Under the pieces are notes generated by a model that saw only the letters and a list, made by a program, of their open reading frames with translations, was not told the DNA's origin and did not search any database. DNA of 64,000 nucleotides from Paraburkholderia fungorum. Its GTDB lineage: Bacteria; Pseudomonadota; Gammaproteobacteria; Burkholderiales; Burkholderiaceae. The position numbers were made by a program, and so were the translations under genes. The DNA lies in assembly GCF_003610895.1 (NCBI RefSeq), contig NZ_MCAS01000023.1, forward strand, positions 1 to 64,000, written 5' to 3'. Within the stretch, counting starts at the first letter, position 1. Every line of letters begins with the position of its first letter. Shown here piece after piece: positions 41,674 through 50,945 of this stretch.

Positions 41674-44466
41674 ATGACCGACGCTACTCTCCTGAGTTCC
41701 AGCTATTCACATTACGCGGCGCGCGCCGCGGCGGCTCGTCCGCAAATCGTGGCGCAGGTGGCGGCGCTCGCGTCCGCGCCCCTCACGCGCGAACGGATCG
41801 ACGCGCGCTTTGACGCGCTGTGCGCCGAGGCGGCCGGCACGGGCGGCGGCCCGTTGAGCGAGGATGCACTCAAACGGGCTTTGCGCCAGTTGCGTACCGA
41901 AGTATTTTGCGCCGTGATGGAGCGGGATCTCGCGGGCGAGGCGGATGTCGCCGAAGTCACCGGCGCGATGACCGATCTGGCGGAAACGACGATCCAGCGC
42001 GCCCTGGCGGTCGTGTCCGCCGAGCTCGAAGCGCTTTACGGCGAACCGCGTGGACCGCAGGGCGAGCGGCTCGCGCTCGGCGTGGTCGGGATGGGCAAAC
42101 TGGGCGGGCGTGAGCTGAACGTGTCGTCGGATATCGATCTGATCTTCATCTATGAAGAGGACGGTGAGACGGCGGGCGCTCAGCGCTCGCCGATCGCGAC
42201 ACAGGACTTTTTTACACGGCTGGGTAAGCGTCTGATCGGTGCATTGGCCGAGGTGACTGCCGACGGTTATGTGTTCCGGGTCGATATGCGCTTGCGGCCG
42301 AACGGCGATTCGGGGCCGCTCGTGTGCAGCCTGGGCATGCTCGAAGAATATTTTTACGTCCAGGGCCGGGAGTGGGAGCGTTATGCGTGGATCAAGGGCC
42401 GGCTCGTGTCCGAAGGCACGAGCGAAGCGGCCGTGCGGCTGCAGAAGCAGCTCGACGCGATCGTCACGCCGTTTGTCTATCGACGTTATCTCGACTTTGG
42501 CGTGATCAGCGCGATTCGCGCGTTGCATTTGCAGATTCGCCAGGAAGCGCAGCGGCGTGCCTCGATGCGGCCCGATAAGGCCGACGACATCAAGCTGGGG
42601 CGTGGCGGCATCCGCGAAATCGAATTCAGCGCGCAGGTGTTTCAGCTGATCCGGGGCGGCCAGGACGCCGGCTTCCGGGTGCGTCCAACGCTCGCTGTTT
42701 TGCGGCACGCGGCGACGCACGGGCTGATCGATACCTCGGTCTGCGTGAAGCTTTCACAGGCATATCGCTTCCTGCGCGAGCTCGAACACCGTCTGCAATA
42801 CCGCAACGACGCGCAGACCCATGCGATGCCGGTCGATCCCGAGGAGCGTGCGGCACTCGCGCGCGCCATGGGCTGCGACGACTACGCCGCGCTGATGCTC
42901 AAGCTCGACGCGCATCGCGAATTCGTCGAACAGCAGTTCGACCAGATTTTCGCCGACAAGGTGAGTGGCCGCGACGGTTGCGGTGCACCGGAAGACGGCG
43001 CGGCGGCCTGGGTCTGGAGCAGCGCGCTCGCCGACGACAGCGCCGACGAAGCGCTGCGCGCGCGCCTGATCGAACTCGGTGTGCCCGAGCCAGGCGAGCT
43101 GTTGGCGCGCTTGCGCGCGGTGTGGCAGTCGTCGCGTTACGCGGGGCTCGCCGAGCGCAGCCGGCAACGCTTCGATATCGTCGCGCAGCGCGCGCTGGAA
43201 GCCGCGCGTACGCTGGAGCCGCCCGAACGGCGCGGCGATACGGTGGCGCGTCTGTTCGATCTGCTCGAAGCGGTGAGCCGGCGCGGCGCCTACCTCGCGC
43301 TGCTGACGGAGTATCCGCAGGCGTTGCACCGGGTGCTGTCGGTGCTGGGCGGTTCGCGCTGGGCCGCCGGTTATCTGATTCGTCACCCGCAATTGCTCGA
43401 CGAACTGCTCGACGACGAGGCCATGGACAGTCCGTTCGACTGGCCTGAATTCAAGCGCACGCTGCGCTTGCGTCTGGCTGCGGCGGATGGCGTGGAGCAG
43501 CAGATGGACCTGCTGCGCCACGCGCACCAGGCCGAGGTGTTTCGCATTCTGTTGATCGATCTGGCAGGCAGGCTGAGTGTCGAGCATGTGAGCGACCGCC
43601 TGTCCGAACTCGCCGACGCCGTGCTCGACGTCACGCTCGAAGCGGTGTGGAAGCAATTGGCCAAACGCCACCGCGAGGCGCCGAAGTTCGCGGTGATTGC
43701 CTACGGCAAGCTGGGCGGCAAGGAATTGGGCTATGCGTCGGACCTCGACGTCATCTTTCTCTACGACGATCCGGACGATGCCGCCGCCGACGTCTACGCC
43801 ACCTACACCCGCCGCCTCATCACCTGGCTGACGACGGCGACCGGCGCGGGTACCTTGTTCGATGTCGACTTGCGGTTGCGGCCGAACGGCGAGTCGGGTC
43901 TGCTCGTGACCGATCTGGACGCATTTCGCCGTTACCAACTGCGCGAAGGCGATGCCGCGAACACCGCATGGGTATGGGAGCATCAGGCTTTGACCCGCGC
44001 GCGCTACTGCGCGGGCGACGCCGAAATCGGCGCGAAATTCGAGCAGATCCGTGAACAGGTGCTGACCACGCCACGCGAAGCCGCGCCGCTCGCGAAGGAA
44101 ATCGTCGAGATGCGCGAGCGCGTCGAGGCGGGGCATCCGAACCATACGGCGCTATTCGACCTGAAGCACGATCGTGGCGGCATGGTCGATATCGAATTCA
44201 CCGTGCAGTACTGGGTCCTGTTGCACGCCGCGCGCGATCCCGAACTGATCCGCAATACCGGCAACATCGCGTTGCTGCGCGAAGTGTCGCGTTTTGGCTT
44301 GATGAGCGAAGCGGAAGCGGAGACGGTCGGCGCGGCTTATCGGACGTACCGGAAGCTGCAGCACAAGCTGCGACTGGATGGAATGGAGAAGGCACGAGTC
44401 GATCCCGCGCTGGTGGTGACGGAGCGAGAAGTGGTGCTGGGGCTTTGGAAGCGGGTGTTTGGCTGA
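41674..44466 (+). CDS. glnE: Bifunctional glutamine synthetase adenylyltransferase/deadenylyltransferase
   Basis: A 930-residue enzyme that adds and removes AMP on glutamine synthetase in response to PII and glutamine. Two nucleotidyltransferase domains are visible: GMGKLGGRELNVSSDIDLI (about residues 140-160, deadenylylation) and AYGKLGGKELGYASDLDVI (about 670-695, adenylylation), each with the G-(8-12)-DxD pattern, plus the PII-uridylyltransferase-like linker helices. The ATG at 41674 directly follows an alternative TTG. It is divergent from yhdP across about 200 bp. Confidence 0.95.
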   Translation: MTDATLLSSSYSHYAARAAAARPQIVAQVAALASAPLTRERIDARFDALCAEAAGTGGGPLSEDALKRALRQLRTEVFCAVMERDLAGEADVAEVTGAMTDLAETTIQRALAVVSAELEALYGEPRGPQGERLALGVVGMGKLGGRELNVSSDIDLIFIYEEDGETAGAQRSPIATQDFFTRLGKRLIGALAEVTADGYVFRVDMRLRPNGDSGPLVCSLGMLEEYFYVQGREWERYAWIKGRLVSEGTSEAAVRLQKQLDAIVTPFVYRRYLDFGVISAIRALHLQIRQEAQRRASMRPDKADDIKLGRGGIREIEFSAQVFQLIRGGQDAGFRVRPTLAVLRHAATHGLIDTSVCVKLSQAYRFLRELEHRLQYRNDAQTHAMPVDPEERAALARAMGCDDYAALMLKLDAHREFVEQQFDQIFADKVSGRDGCGAPEDGAAAWVWSSALADDSADEALRARLIELGVPEPGELLARLRAVWQSSRYAGLAERSRQRFDIVAQRALEAARTLEPPERRGDTVARLFDLLEAVSRRGAYLALLTEYPQALHRVLSVLGGSRWAAGYLIRHPQLLDELLDDEAMDSPFDWPEFKRTLRLRLAAADGVEQQMDLLRHAHQAEVFRILLIDLAGRLSVEHVSDRLSELADAVLDVTLEAVWKQLAKRHREAPKFAVIAYGKLGGKELGYASDLDVIFLYDDPDDAAADVYATYTRRLITWLTTATGAGTLFDVDLRLRPNGESGLLVTDLDAFRRYQLREGDAANTAWVWEHQALTRARYCAGDAEIGAKFEQIREQVLTTPREAAPLAKEIVEMRERVEAGHPNHTALFDLKHDRGGMVDIEFTVQYWVLLHAARDPELIRNTGNIALLREVSRFGLMSEAEAETVGAAYRTYRKLQHKLRLDGMEKARVDPALVVTEREVVLGLWKRVFG

Positions 44467-44647
44467 AGCGGGAAGCAGGAGGCGTCGGGCCGGTGGCGCT
44501 GCCCGGATCGCTTTCGGCCGCGCCGGGGCGGATTCTTACCTCGAGTCGACGCGCGGGTAGGCGGGGCCGCAACGCCTCGTGCGCCACGCGCCGGCCTCGC
44601 CTCGGCCTGCATTTGCGCCAGGCCGTGCTTGTTTTTGGCCCGAACTT

Positions 44648-46315
44648 CTAGGCCGCCAGCATTTCCTTTGCGTGCTTGCGGGTTGTCGCGGTGATCTCCA
44701 GTCCGCCGAGCATTCGCGCAACTTCTTCGACGCGGCTCGCGCGGTCAAGTGAGGTCACGCTGCTGACCGTGCCGCCCTTGCCGTTGCCCGCCTTCGTCAC
44801 CTGGAAGTGGTGGTCGCCCCGCGCGGCGACTTGCGGCAAGTGCGTGACGCACAGCACCTGACGCGCCTGTCCCAGTTGATGCAGCAGCCGTCCCACCACC
44901 TCGGCGACGCCGCCGCCGATTCCGGTATCCACTTCGTCGAAGATCAGGGTCGGTGTCGGACTCGCGGCGCTCGCGATGACCGCCAATGCGAGGCTGATCC
45001 GGGCCAGTTCGCCACCTGAGGCAACCTTTGCGAGCGGCCGCAGCGGCACGCCGGCATGACCGGCGACGCGGAATTCTATCTGCTCGAGCCCATGCGCGCC
45101 GCCTTCGGGCAGTGGCACCAGCGCCACTTCGAAGCTGCCGCCCTTCATTGACAGTTCCTGCATGCCGGTGGTCACGGCGGCGCCCAGGGCCTTGCCGGCC
45201 TTGGTGCGCGCCTTCGACAGCTTCTTTGCTTCGGCGAGGAAGGCTTCTTTGGCCTTGGCTTCAGCAGCATGCAGACTGTCGAGATCGGCTGCCGCGTCGA
45301 GCGCGGCGAGTTGCGCCCGGCGGGCCTCATGCTCTTGCGGCAGCGTCTCGGGCTGCAGGCGGAATTTGCGCGCGGCTGAGTGCAGCGCGTCCAGACGCTT
45401 TTCGACCTGGGCGAGCCGGTCGGGATCCAGATCGAGCTTCTGCGCGTAGTGACTGAGCGAATAGGCCGCTTCCTGCAACTGGATCTCGGCGGGCTCCAGC
45501 GCCGCCAGCACGTCGTTCAGCGCGGGGTCGATCTCGGCCAGGTCGCGCACCTTCGACACGATCGAGGCGAGGTGCGTGATCATCGCCTCGTCCGATTCGG
45601 ACAGCGCGGCGAGTGCTCCCTGAACGCCGTCGATCAGATTGGCGGAATGCGACAGGCGCCGGTGCTCGGTGTTGACCTCTTCCCATTCGCCCGGTTGCGG
45701 CGAAAGTTTGTCCAGTTCGGTGAGTTGCCAGGCGAGCCGCTCGCGTTCCAGTTGCAGTTCGCGGTCGCGCGTTTGCGCATGCTCGACAGCCTGAACCTTC
45801 TCGCGCCACGACCGCCATGCGCGCGTGACGGTTGCCGCGGCTTCCGTGAGGCCGGCATGCGTGTCGAACAGTTCGCGTTGCGCGTCCGGGCGCATCAGCA
45901 ATTGGTGTGCATGCTGGCCGTGAATATCCACCAGCATCTCGCCGACTTCGCGCAACTGCGTGAGCGTTGCCGCCGTGCCGTTGATGAACGCCCGCGTGCG
46001 GCCGTTCGCATCCACCACGCGGCGCAGCATCACCGTGCTGTGGTGAGCGTCCTCGGCGGTCGCGCCGAGCGCCTGCTTGTCGAGCCATTGCTCGACTTGC
46101 GCATGTGTGTCGAACTCCGCAGTGATGTCGGCGCGGCTCTCGCCGGTGCGCACCACGCTCGCGTCGGCGCGAGCGCCGAGCGCCAGGGCCAGCGCGTCGA
46201 TCAGGATCGACTTGCCGGCGCCTGTTTCGCCCGAGAAAACGGTAAAGCCGCTGTCGAATTCGAGATCGAGCGCGGCGACGATGACGAAGTCGCGTATCGA
46301 GAGGTGGCGAAGCAT
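44648..46315 (-). CDS. recN: DNA repair protein RecN
   Basis: A 555-residue SMC-like ATPase of double-strand break repair. Walker A is GETGAGKS (residues 29-36), the ABC signature VASGGELARISLA and Walker B LIFDEVDTGIGG lie in the C-terminal third, and the middle is a coiled coil (about 150-370). The N-terminus MLRHLSIRDFVIVAALDLEF is standard. It follows nadK by 157 bp on the same strand, a conserved pairing. No LexA box was recognised upstream. Confidence 0.95.
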   Translation of the reverse strand: MLRHLSIRDFVIVAALDLEFDSGFTVFSGETGAGKSILIDALALALGARADASVVRTGESRADITAEFDTHAQVEQWLDKQALGATAEDAHHSTVMLRRVVDANGRTRAFINGTAATLTQLREVGEMLVDIHGQHAHQLLMRPDAQRELFDTHAGLTEAAATVTRAWRSWREKVQAVEHAQTRDRELQLERERLAWQLTELDKLSPQPGEWEEVNTEHRRLSHSANLIDGVQGALAALSESDEAMITHLASIVSKVRDLAEIDPALNDVLAALEPAEIQLQEAAYSLSHYAQKLDLDPDRLAQVEKRLDALHSAARKFRLQPETLPQEHEARRAQLAALDAAADLDSLHAAEAKAKEAFLAEAKKLSKARTKAGKALGAAVTTGMQELSMKGGSFEVALVPLPEGGAHGLEQIEFRVAGHAGVPLRPLAKVASGGELARISLALAVIASAASPTPTLIFDEVDTGIGGGVAEVVGRLLHQLGQARQVLCVTHLPQVAARGDHHFQVTKAGNGKGGTVSSVTSLDRASRVEEVARMLGGLEITATTRKHAKEMLAA

Positions 46316-46379
46316 GGAGGTCGTCTGGTGAGCTTGATATTCAGGGTTCGGCAGCGTGGTGTTCGCGTTCTGGCGGCCG

Positions 46380-46424
46380 GCGCTCCGGTGGCCGGCATTC
46401 CGGTGGCCAGTGCTCCGGAAGGCT
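46380..46424. repeat. Imperfect 15-bp tandem repeat between recN and nadK
   Basis: Three units: gcgctccggtggccg, gcattccggtggcca, gtgctccggaaggct. Further ttccgg/tccgg motifs follow to about 46470. It lies in the untranslated gap; its function is unknown. Confidence 0.5.
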
Positions 46425-46472
46425 GCAGCCTTCTGGCGGCCTGCCTTCCGGTGTTCCGGCGGTCCGGACCGC

Positions 46473-47375
46473 TCAGGGCTTGGTATCTTCTTCGTGCGAC
46501 GGGTATTCGTTCCAGTGCAGCTTCTTGCGCAGCGTGGCGTAGTGGCTGTAGCCGACCGGGTGCAGAATCGGCACCGTATGACGCGAGCGGCGCACTTCGA
46601 TCGTGTCGCCCAGTTCCAGCGAGGTGAACGACTGCATGTCGAAATTGACGTTCACTTCGCGGCCCGAGACGATCTGAATGCTCACCTTCGAGTCGTCCGG
46701 CAGCACGATGGGTCGGTTCGACAGCGCATGCGGCGCGATCGGCACCAGCACGATGCCTTGTAGTTGCGGGTGCAGGATCGGCCCCTGCGAGGACAGTGCG
46801 TAGGCGGTCGAGCCCGTAGGTGTGGCGACGATCAGGCCGTCCGAGCGCTGGTTGTACATGAAGCGGCCGTCCACCGACACGTGCAGCTCTGCCATCCCCG
46901 AGAAACCGCTGCGGTTGACCACCACGTCGTTGAAGGCAAGCGCGTGATAGATCGGCGTGCCGTCGCGCATGATGCGCGCTTCGAGCAGCGTACGCTCTTC
47001 GCGTTCGAAGTTGCCCGACAGCATCTGCGGCACGATCTCGCGCATGTCGGAGATCGGAATGTCGGTAATGAAGCCGAGGCGCCCGTGGTTGATGCCGATC
47101 AGCGGTGTGCGGTAGGGCGCAAGCTGGCGGCCAATGCCCAGCATCGTACCGTCGCCGCCCAGAATCACGGCAACGTCGGCACGCGCGCCGATCTCGGCGG
47201 GACGCAGCGCCGGATAGTCGGTGACGCCGATCTCGGCGGCGGTGTCGGCTTCGAAAACGACCTCGAAGCCGCGTTTCGCGATGCACGAGGCGAGCGCGGT
47301 CAGCGGCTCGCCAATGCCCGGCGTATTGTTGCGCCCGACGAGCGCGACGGTCTTGAACTGGCTAGTCACTTGCAT
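46473..47375 (-). CDS. nadK: NAD kinase
   Basis: A 300-residue ATP-NAD kinase making NADP. The catalytic GGDGT motif is at residues 73-77 (VILGGDGTMLGIGRQ); FNDVVVNRSGFSGMAEL and PTGSTAYALSSQGPI are the other NAD-binding motifs. The ATG at 47375 begins MQVTSQFKTVALVGR, the usual form; longer frames upstream have no support. It faces away from hrcA, with which it shares a 354-bp intergenic region. Confidence 0.95.
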   Translation of the reverse strand: MQVTSQFKTVALVGRNNTPGIGEPLTALASCIAKRGFEVVFEADTAAEIGVTDYPALRPAEIGARADVAVILGGDGTMLGIGRQLAPYRTPLIGINHGRLGFITDIPISDMREIVPQMLSGNFEREERTLLEARIMRDGTPIYHALAFNDVVVNRSGFSGMAELHVSVDGRFMYNQRSDGLIVATPTGSTAYALSSQGPILHPQLQGIVLVPIAPHALSNRPIVLPDDSKVSIQIVSGREVNVNFDMQSFTSLELGDTIEVRRSRHTVPILHPVGYSHYATLRKKLHWNEYPSHEEDTKP

Positions 47376-47729
47376 GCCGGCATTACACCATAGGTAGGGC
47401 CTGAAAAGAACCGCAGACAGACCCGGTAGCAGGCCTGCGCAAGCGGGCTGCCAGCGCATTGAGGGATTATCGTTAGAATGGTGAAGCCTTGATGACATGC
47501 GCGCCAGTTATAGTGCGGCAGCCTGCCGCCGGCGGACTTGCAGGAATGATGGCCGGCCAGGCGCCGCGCTGGCACTTCGGCGACGCGTTGGCCAGGATGC
47601 TGGACACGCCGCCAGTCAAGGCGCAGCACGGAATACCAGGCGCTGTCCCGCCAACCGGCGGCGCGATAGTCAGGGGTTGGCGCCGTTAGCGCTCGCTGTA
47701 GTCGCGTCATTGAGCTAAAATTTTCCGTC
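47376..47729. other. Divergent intergenic region between nadK and hrcA
   Basis: This 354-bp region has no convincing gene. It should contain both promoters. A -10-like TAAAAT at 47716-47721 would start transcription almost at the hrcA ATG (47730), and a TATAGT at 47509-47514 is a second possibility. No CIRCE element (TTAGCACTC-N9-GAGTGCTAA) is present, so hrcA does not appear autoregulated. Open frames on both strands here look fortuitous. Confidence 0.55.
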
Positions 47730-48749
47730 ATGCTAGATCCCCGCGCACAAACCCTCCTCAAAACGCTGATCGAGCGCTACATCGCCGAAGGTCAGCCGGT
47801 CGGCTCGCGCACGCTGTCACGCTATTCCGGTCTCGAACTGAGCCCGGCCACGATCCGCAACGTGATGTCCGATCTCGAGGACCTAGGGCTCGTGATCAGT
47901 CCGCATACGTCGGCAGGCCGGATTCCCACGCCGCGCGGCTACCGGTTGTTCGTCGATACCATGCTGACGGTGGAATCCGCCGCGGACGAAGAAGCGGTGA
48001 TGCGCACCGTCAAAACCACGCTGCAGGCGGGCGAGCCGCAGAAAATCGTCGCCGCGGCGGCCAGCGTGCTGTCCAATCTGTCGCAGTTCGCCGGCGTGGT
48101 GCTCACGCCGCGCCGCAGCCATGTGTTCAAGCAGATCGAGTTCATGCGCCTGTCGGACAAGCGCATCCTGCTGATCATCGTGACACCCGAGGGCGACGTG
48201 CAGAACCGCATCATGGCCACCCAGCGCGACTTCTCGCCGTCGCAGCTGGTGGAAGCCTCCAATTACATCAACGCGCACTTCGCGGGCCTCTCGTTCGACG
48301 ACGTGCGCCGACGTCTGCGTGAGGAAATCGACGAGTTGCGCGGCGACATGACCACGCTGATGCACGCCGCAGTCACGGCCAGCACGGACGAATCTGACAC
48401 CGGCGAGACGGTGCTGATTTCCGGCGAGCGAAACCTGCTTGAGGTGGCCGACCTTTCGTCGGACATGGCGCGCTTGCGCAAGCTGTTCGATGTATTCGAC
48501 CAAAAAACGAGTCTCCTTCAGTTGCTCGACGTGTCGAGTCATGCCGCGGGCGTGCAGATTTTCATCGGCGGCGAATCGAATCTGGTGCCGATCGAGGAAA
48601 TGAGCGTGGTGACCGCGCCTTACGAGGTGAACGGCAAGATCGTCGGCACGCTCGGCGTGATCGGGCCGACCCGCATGGCCTATAACCGTGTGATTCCGAT
48701 TGTCGACATCACCGCGCGGCTGCTCTCCCTCACGCTCAGTCAGCAGTAG
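47730..48749 (+). CDS. hrcA: Heat-inducible transcription repressor HrcA
   Basis: A 339-residue repressor that binds CIRCE elements, classically in front of groESL, with GroEL as corepressor. The N-terminal winged helix (LLKTLIERYIAEGQPVGSR, then SPATIRNVMSDLEDLGL and PHTSAGRIPTPRGYR) is characteristic. The C-terminal part contains GPTRMAYNRVIPIVD. In this window its targets would be elsewhere: the dnaK cluster shows a sigma-32 promoter instead of CIRCE. hrcA is followed by hemH on the same strand. Confidence 0.95.
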   Translation: MLDPRAQTLLKTLIERYIAEGQPVGSRTLSRYSGLELSPATIRNVMSDLEDLGLVISPHTSAGRIPTPRGYRLFVDTMLTVESAADEEAVMRTVKTTLQAGEPQKIVAAAASVLSNLSQFAGVVLTPRRSHVFKQIEFMRLSDKRILLIIVTPEGDVQNRIMATQRDFSPSQLVEASNYINAHFAGLSFDDVRRRLREEIDELRGDMTTLMHAAVTASTDESDTGETVLISGERNLLEVADLSSDMARLRKLFDVFDQKTSLLQLLDVSSHAAGVQIFIGGESNLVPIEEMSVVTAPYEVNGKIVGTLGVIGPTRMAYNRVIPIVDITARLLSLTLSQQ

Positions 48750-48878
48750 CGGGCGCTAACTACCCGGTTTGAGCCGGCTGCGGCATCTCGTGCTGCAAAT
48801 GATGCGCGGCGGCGCGTGGTTTGCCAATTGGCCGAATGGCCAGGGGTCCCTGGCGGACCCCGCGATAGACCGCGCCGC

Positions 48879-48884
48879 TATAAT
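48879..48884 (+). promoter_or_regulatory. -10 element of hemH
   Basis: Perfect TATAAT, 50 bp before the hemH ATG, in an otherwise GC-rich gap; the -35 hexamer is poor. Confidence 0.5.
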
Positions 48885-48934
48885 GAATTCCACCTGAACC
48901 GACTCTCCGCCCACAGCGGTTACCCCTGTTGCCT

Positions 48935-50005
48935 ATGCGCTTTGACCTCGAGCGGCCTTCACAGAACGCCACGTCACACCGTGTTGCCGTGCTGCTGATC
49001 AATCTCGGCACGCCTGACGCGCCGACGCCGCGTGCGGTCCATCGCTATCTCGCGCAATTCCTGTCCGATCCTCGCGTGGTCGAAATTCCAGCGCTGCTCT
49101 GGCAAGTGATCTTGCGTTTGTTGATTTTGCCGTTCCGCAGCCGTGCGTCGGCGAAGAAGTACGCCGCCGTGTGGATGCCGGAAGGCTCGCCGCTGCGTGT
49201 CTACACGGAGAAACAGGTGGAGGGTCTGCGCCATCTGTTGCAACTGAACGACTACACGGTGCTGGTGGACTACGCCATGCGCTACGGCACGCCCGGCATT
49301 CCGGCCATGCTGAACCAGTTGAAGCTGGCTGGCGCCGAGCGCGTGCTGCTGGTGCCCATGTACCCGCAATACTCATCGTCCACCACAGCCACGGCTTTCG
49401 ACGACGCCTTTTCCGCTCTCAAGCGCATGCGCAATCAGCCGGAAATCCGCACGGTGCGTCAATACGCGGATCATCCGGCGTATATCGCCGCGCTCGTTGC
49501 TCAGGTGCATCACTACTGGCATCAGCATGGCCGGCCGGATTTCGCGGCGGGAGACAAGCTGGTGCTGAGTTTTCATGGCGTGCCCAAGCGTACGATGGAT
49601 CTCGGCGATCCGTACCACGAGCAATGCCAGCAGACCGGTGCCTTGTTGACGCAGGCGCTGGGGTTGACGCAGGTGGAGTGCCGCATTACGTTTCAGTCGC
49701 GCTTCGGCAAGGCCGAATGGCTGCAGCCGTACACCGCGCCCACCCTGAAGGAGTTGGGCGCGGCGGGCGTGCGGCGCGCCGACGTGTTCTGTCCGGGCTT
49801 CACCGCCGATTGCCTTGAAACGATTGAAGAAATTGGCATGGAAGTGCGCGATGAATTCCTGCATGCGGGCGGCAAGGAGTTTCATCGGATTCCCTGCGTC
49901 AACGCCTCGCAATCGTGGATCGCCGCGCTAGGCGAAATTGTTGCTCAGAATCTGCAGGGCTGGCCCGTGCAGGCAGTGCCCGTACCGCATACGACTGGAG
50001 CTTGA
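48935..50005 (+). CDS. hemH: Ferrochelatase
   Basis: A 356-residue enzyme inserting Fe2+ into protoporphyrin IX. The catalytic histidine is H214 in LSFHGVPKRTMDLGDPYHEQC; TFQSRFGKAEWLQPYT and GFTADCLETIEEIG complete the family signature. The ATG at 48935 follows an in-frame TTG and gives the usual N-terminus. It may be the first gene of a hemH-hslR unit: hslR begins 8 bp after its stop. Confidence 0.95.
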   Translation: MRFDLERPSQNATSHRVAVLLINLGTPDAPTPRAVHRYLAQFLSDPRVVEIPALLWQVILRLLILPFRSRASAKKYAAVWMPEGSPLRVYTEKQVEGLRHLLQLNDYTVLVDYAMRYGTPGIPAMLNQLKLAGAERVLLVPMYPQYSSSTTATAFDDAFSALKRMRNQPEIRTVRQYADHPAYIAALVAQVHHYWHQHGRPDFAAGDKLVLSFHGVPKRTMDLGDPYHEQCQQTGALLTQALGLTQVECRITFQSRFGKAEWLQPYTAPTLKELGAAGVRRADVFCPGFTADCLETIEEIGMEVRDEFLHAGGKEFHRIPCVNASQSWIAALGEIVAQNLQGWPVQAVPVPHTTGA

Positions 50006-50013
50006 ACAGGCTC

Positions 50014-50421
50014 ATGAATTACAGGATTTCAACTGAACCGGGCGCGAAACTGCGCATCGACAAATGGTTGTGGGCGGCGCGCTTTTTCAAGACCCGCTCG
50101 CTCGCGGCGGATGCCGTCGAAAAAGGTCATGTGCGCATTGGCGGCGCCGGCGTTAAGCCGGCCAAAGAAGTGCGCGTCGGCGACCAGGTAGAGATCGAGA
50201 TCGAGCGGATTGTCTGGCAGGTGGAAGTGCTGGGCGTGTGCGACGTGCGTGGCCCGGCCAGCGTCGCGCAGACGCTTTATGCGGAAACCGAAGAGAGCAG
50301 GATGAAGCGGCAGGTCGAGCAGGAGCGGCGCAGAACGTACCGCGAACCGGCCGCCGCGCTACACGGCAGGCCGACCAAGCGCGACCGGCGCACTATCGAC
50401 AAACTTTCAGGTGGGGATTGA
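50014..50421 (+). CDS. hslR: Heat-shock RNA-binding S4-domain protein Hsp15
   Basis: A 135-residue protein. The S4 RNA-binding domain spans about residues 15-75 (LRIDKWLWAARFFKTRSLAADAV and VRIGGAGVKPAKEVRVGD). The C-terminal third is basic (KRQVEQERRRTYREPAAALHGRPTKRDRR). In E. coli HslR binds 50S subunits carrying a stalled nascent chain after heat shock and rescues them. Placement directly before grpE-dnaK-dnaJ fits. Start at 50014 is 8 bp after hemH. Confidence 0.92.
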   Translation: MNYRISTEPGAKLRIDKWLWAARFFKTRSLAADAVEKGHVRIGGAGVKPAKEVRVGDQVEIEIERIVWQVEVLGVCDVRGPASVAQTLYAETEESRMKRQVEQERRRTYREPAAALHGRPTKRDRRTIDKLSGGD

Positions 50422-50554
50422 ACAATTGTTCCATCGTCGCGTGCACACCACCGTACTCGGTAGTGTGATCGTTGACGGCCCCGGACATGCAGATGGTCGT
50501 GGTGCCCGCGATCAGTACCAATGCGACCACCGATATTGCAAAGGTCAGTTTCAC
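50393..50554 (-). CDS. Hypothetical 53-residue secreted or membrane peptide
   Basis: A short minus-strand ORF with a GTG start preceded by AAGGGGAG. The product begins MKLTFAISVVALVLIAGTTT, a convincing signal or anchor sequence, followed by a short polar tail (HTTEYGGVHATMEQLF) ending KVCR. It overlaps the last 29 bp of hslR in antisense. I know no family for it. The coincidence of a good ribosome binding site, basic N-terminus and hydrophobic core makes chance less likely, but the size leaves doubt. Confidence 0.5.
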   Translation of the reverse strand: MKLTFAISVVALVLIAGTTTICMSGAVNDHTTEYGGVHATMEQLFNPHLKVCR

Positions 50555-50945
50555 GGTACTCCCCTTGGGAAGATTCAGGACGGAAACAGGCGAATCAGGT
50601 GGAATTGAAAAATGCCGGTAAGGATTACGTTAGATTAGGGTTAACGTGTCTTTTCCGACGCTTTATTGGAGCATAGGCCACTTGTCGGGCGCACTCAATC
50701 TCAATCTGATTGCGACGCAATAATGGTTGTAACGGAGCATTTCGGCCGCCCGCTCGTGGTGCGAAAAGTTCCGGGAGAGGCGCTTGAAATGGGTCTTTCC
50801 GGCCCCATCTGCCGTTTCGAAATGCGCTCATGCACTAGGTTATGCGCCAAGTTGTCTGTCGTAATTTTGCAACGCACAATTTGGACCAGCTTTGACGCGC
50901 TGCCGCCACTTTTAGCTTTAACTTTTTTTGACGACTTTCAGCGAC
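50422..50945. other. Intergenic region between hslR and grpE
   Basis: This 524-bp region holds the short minus-strand ORF (to 50554), presumably its promoter further right, and the sigma-32 promoter of grpE at 50783-50810. The rest (about 50640-50780) shows no feature I can support. Confidence 0.6.
50783..50810 (+). promoter_or_regulatory. Sigma-32 heat-shock promoter of grpE-dnaK-dnaJ
   Basis: CTTGAAA at the -35 (50783-50789) and CCCCATCT at the -10 (50803-50810), with 14 bp between CTTGAA and CCCCAT. Both match the sigma-32 consensus (CTTGAAA / CCCCATNT) essentially perfectly. Predicted start is near 50818, giving a leader of about 128 bp before the grpE ATG. Confidence 0.85.

Noticed and set aside
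47376..47729. Possible CIRCE element before hrcA
   Set aside because: Looked for TTAGCACTC and its inverted partner; none found here or before grpE or dnaK.
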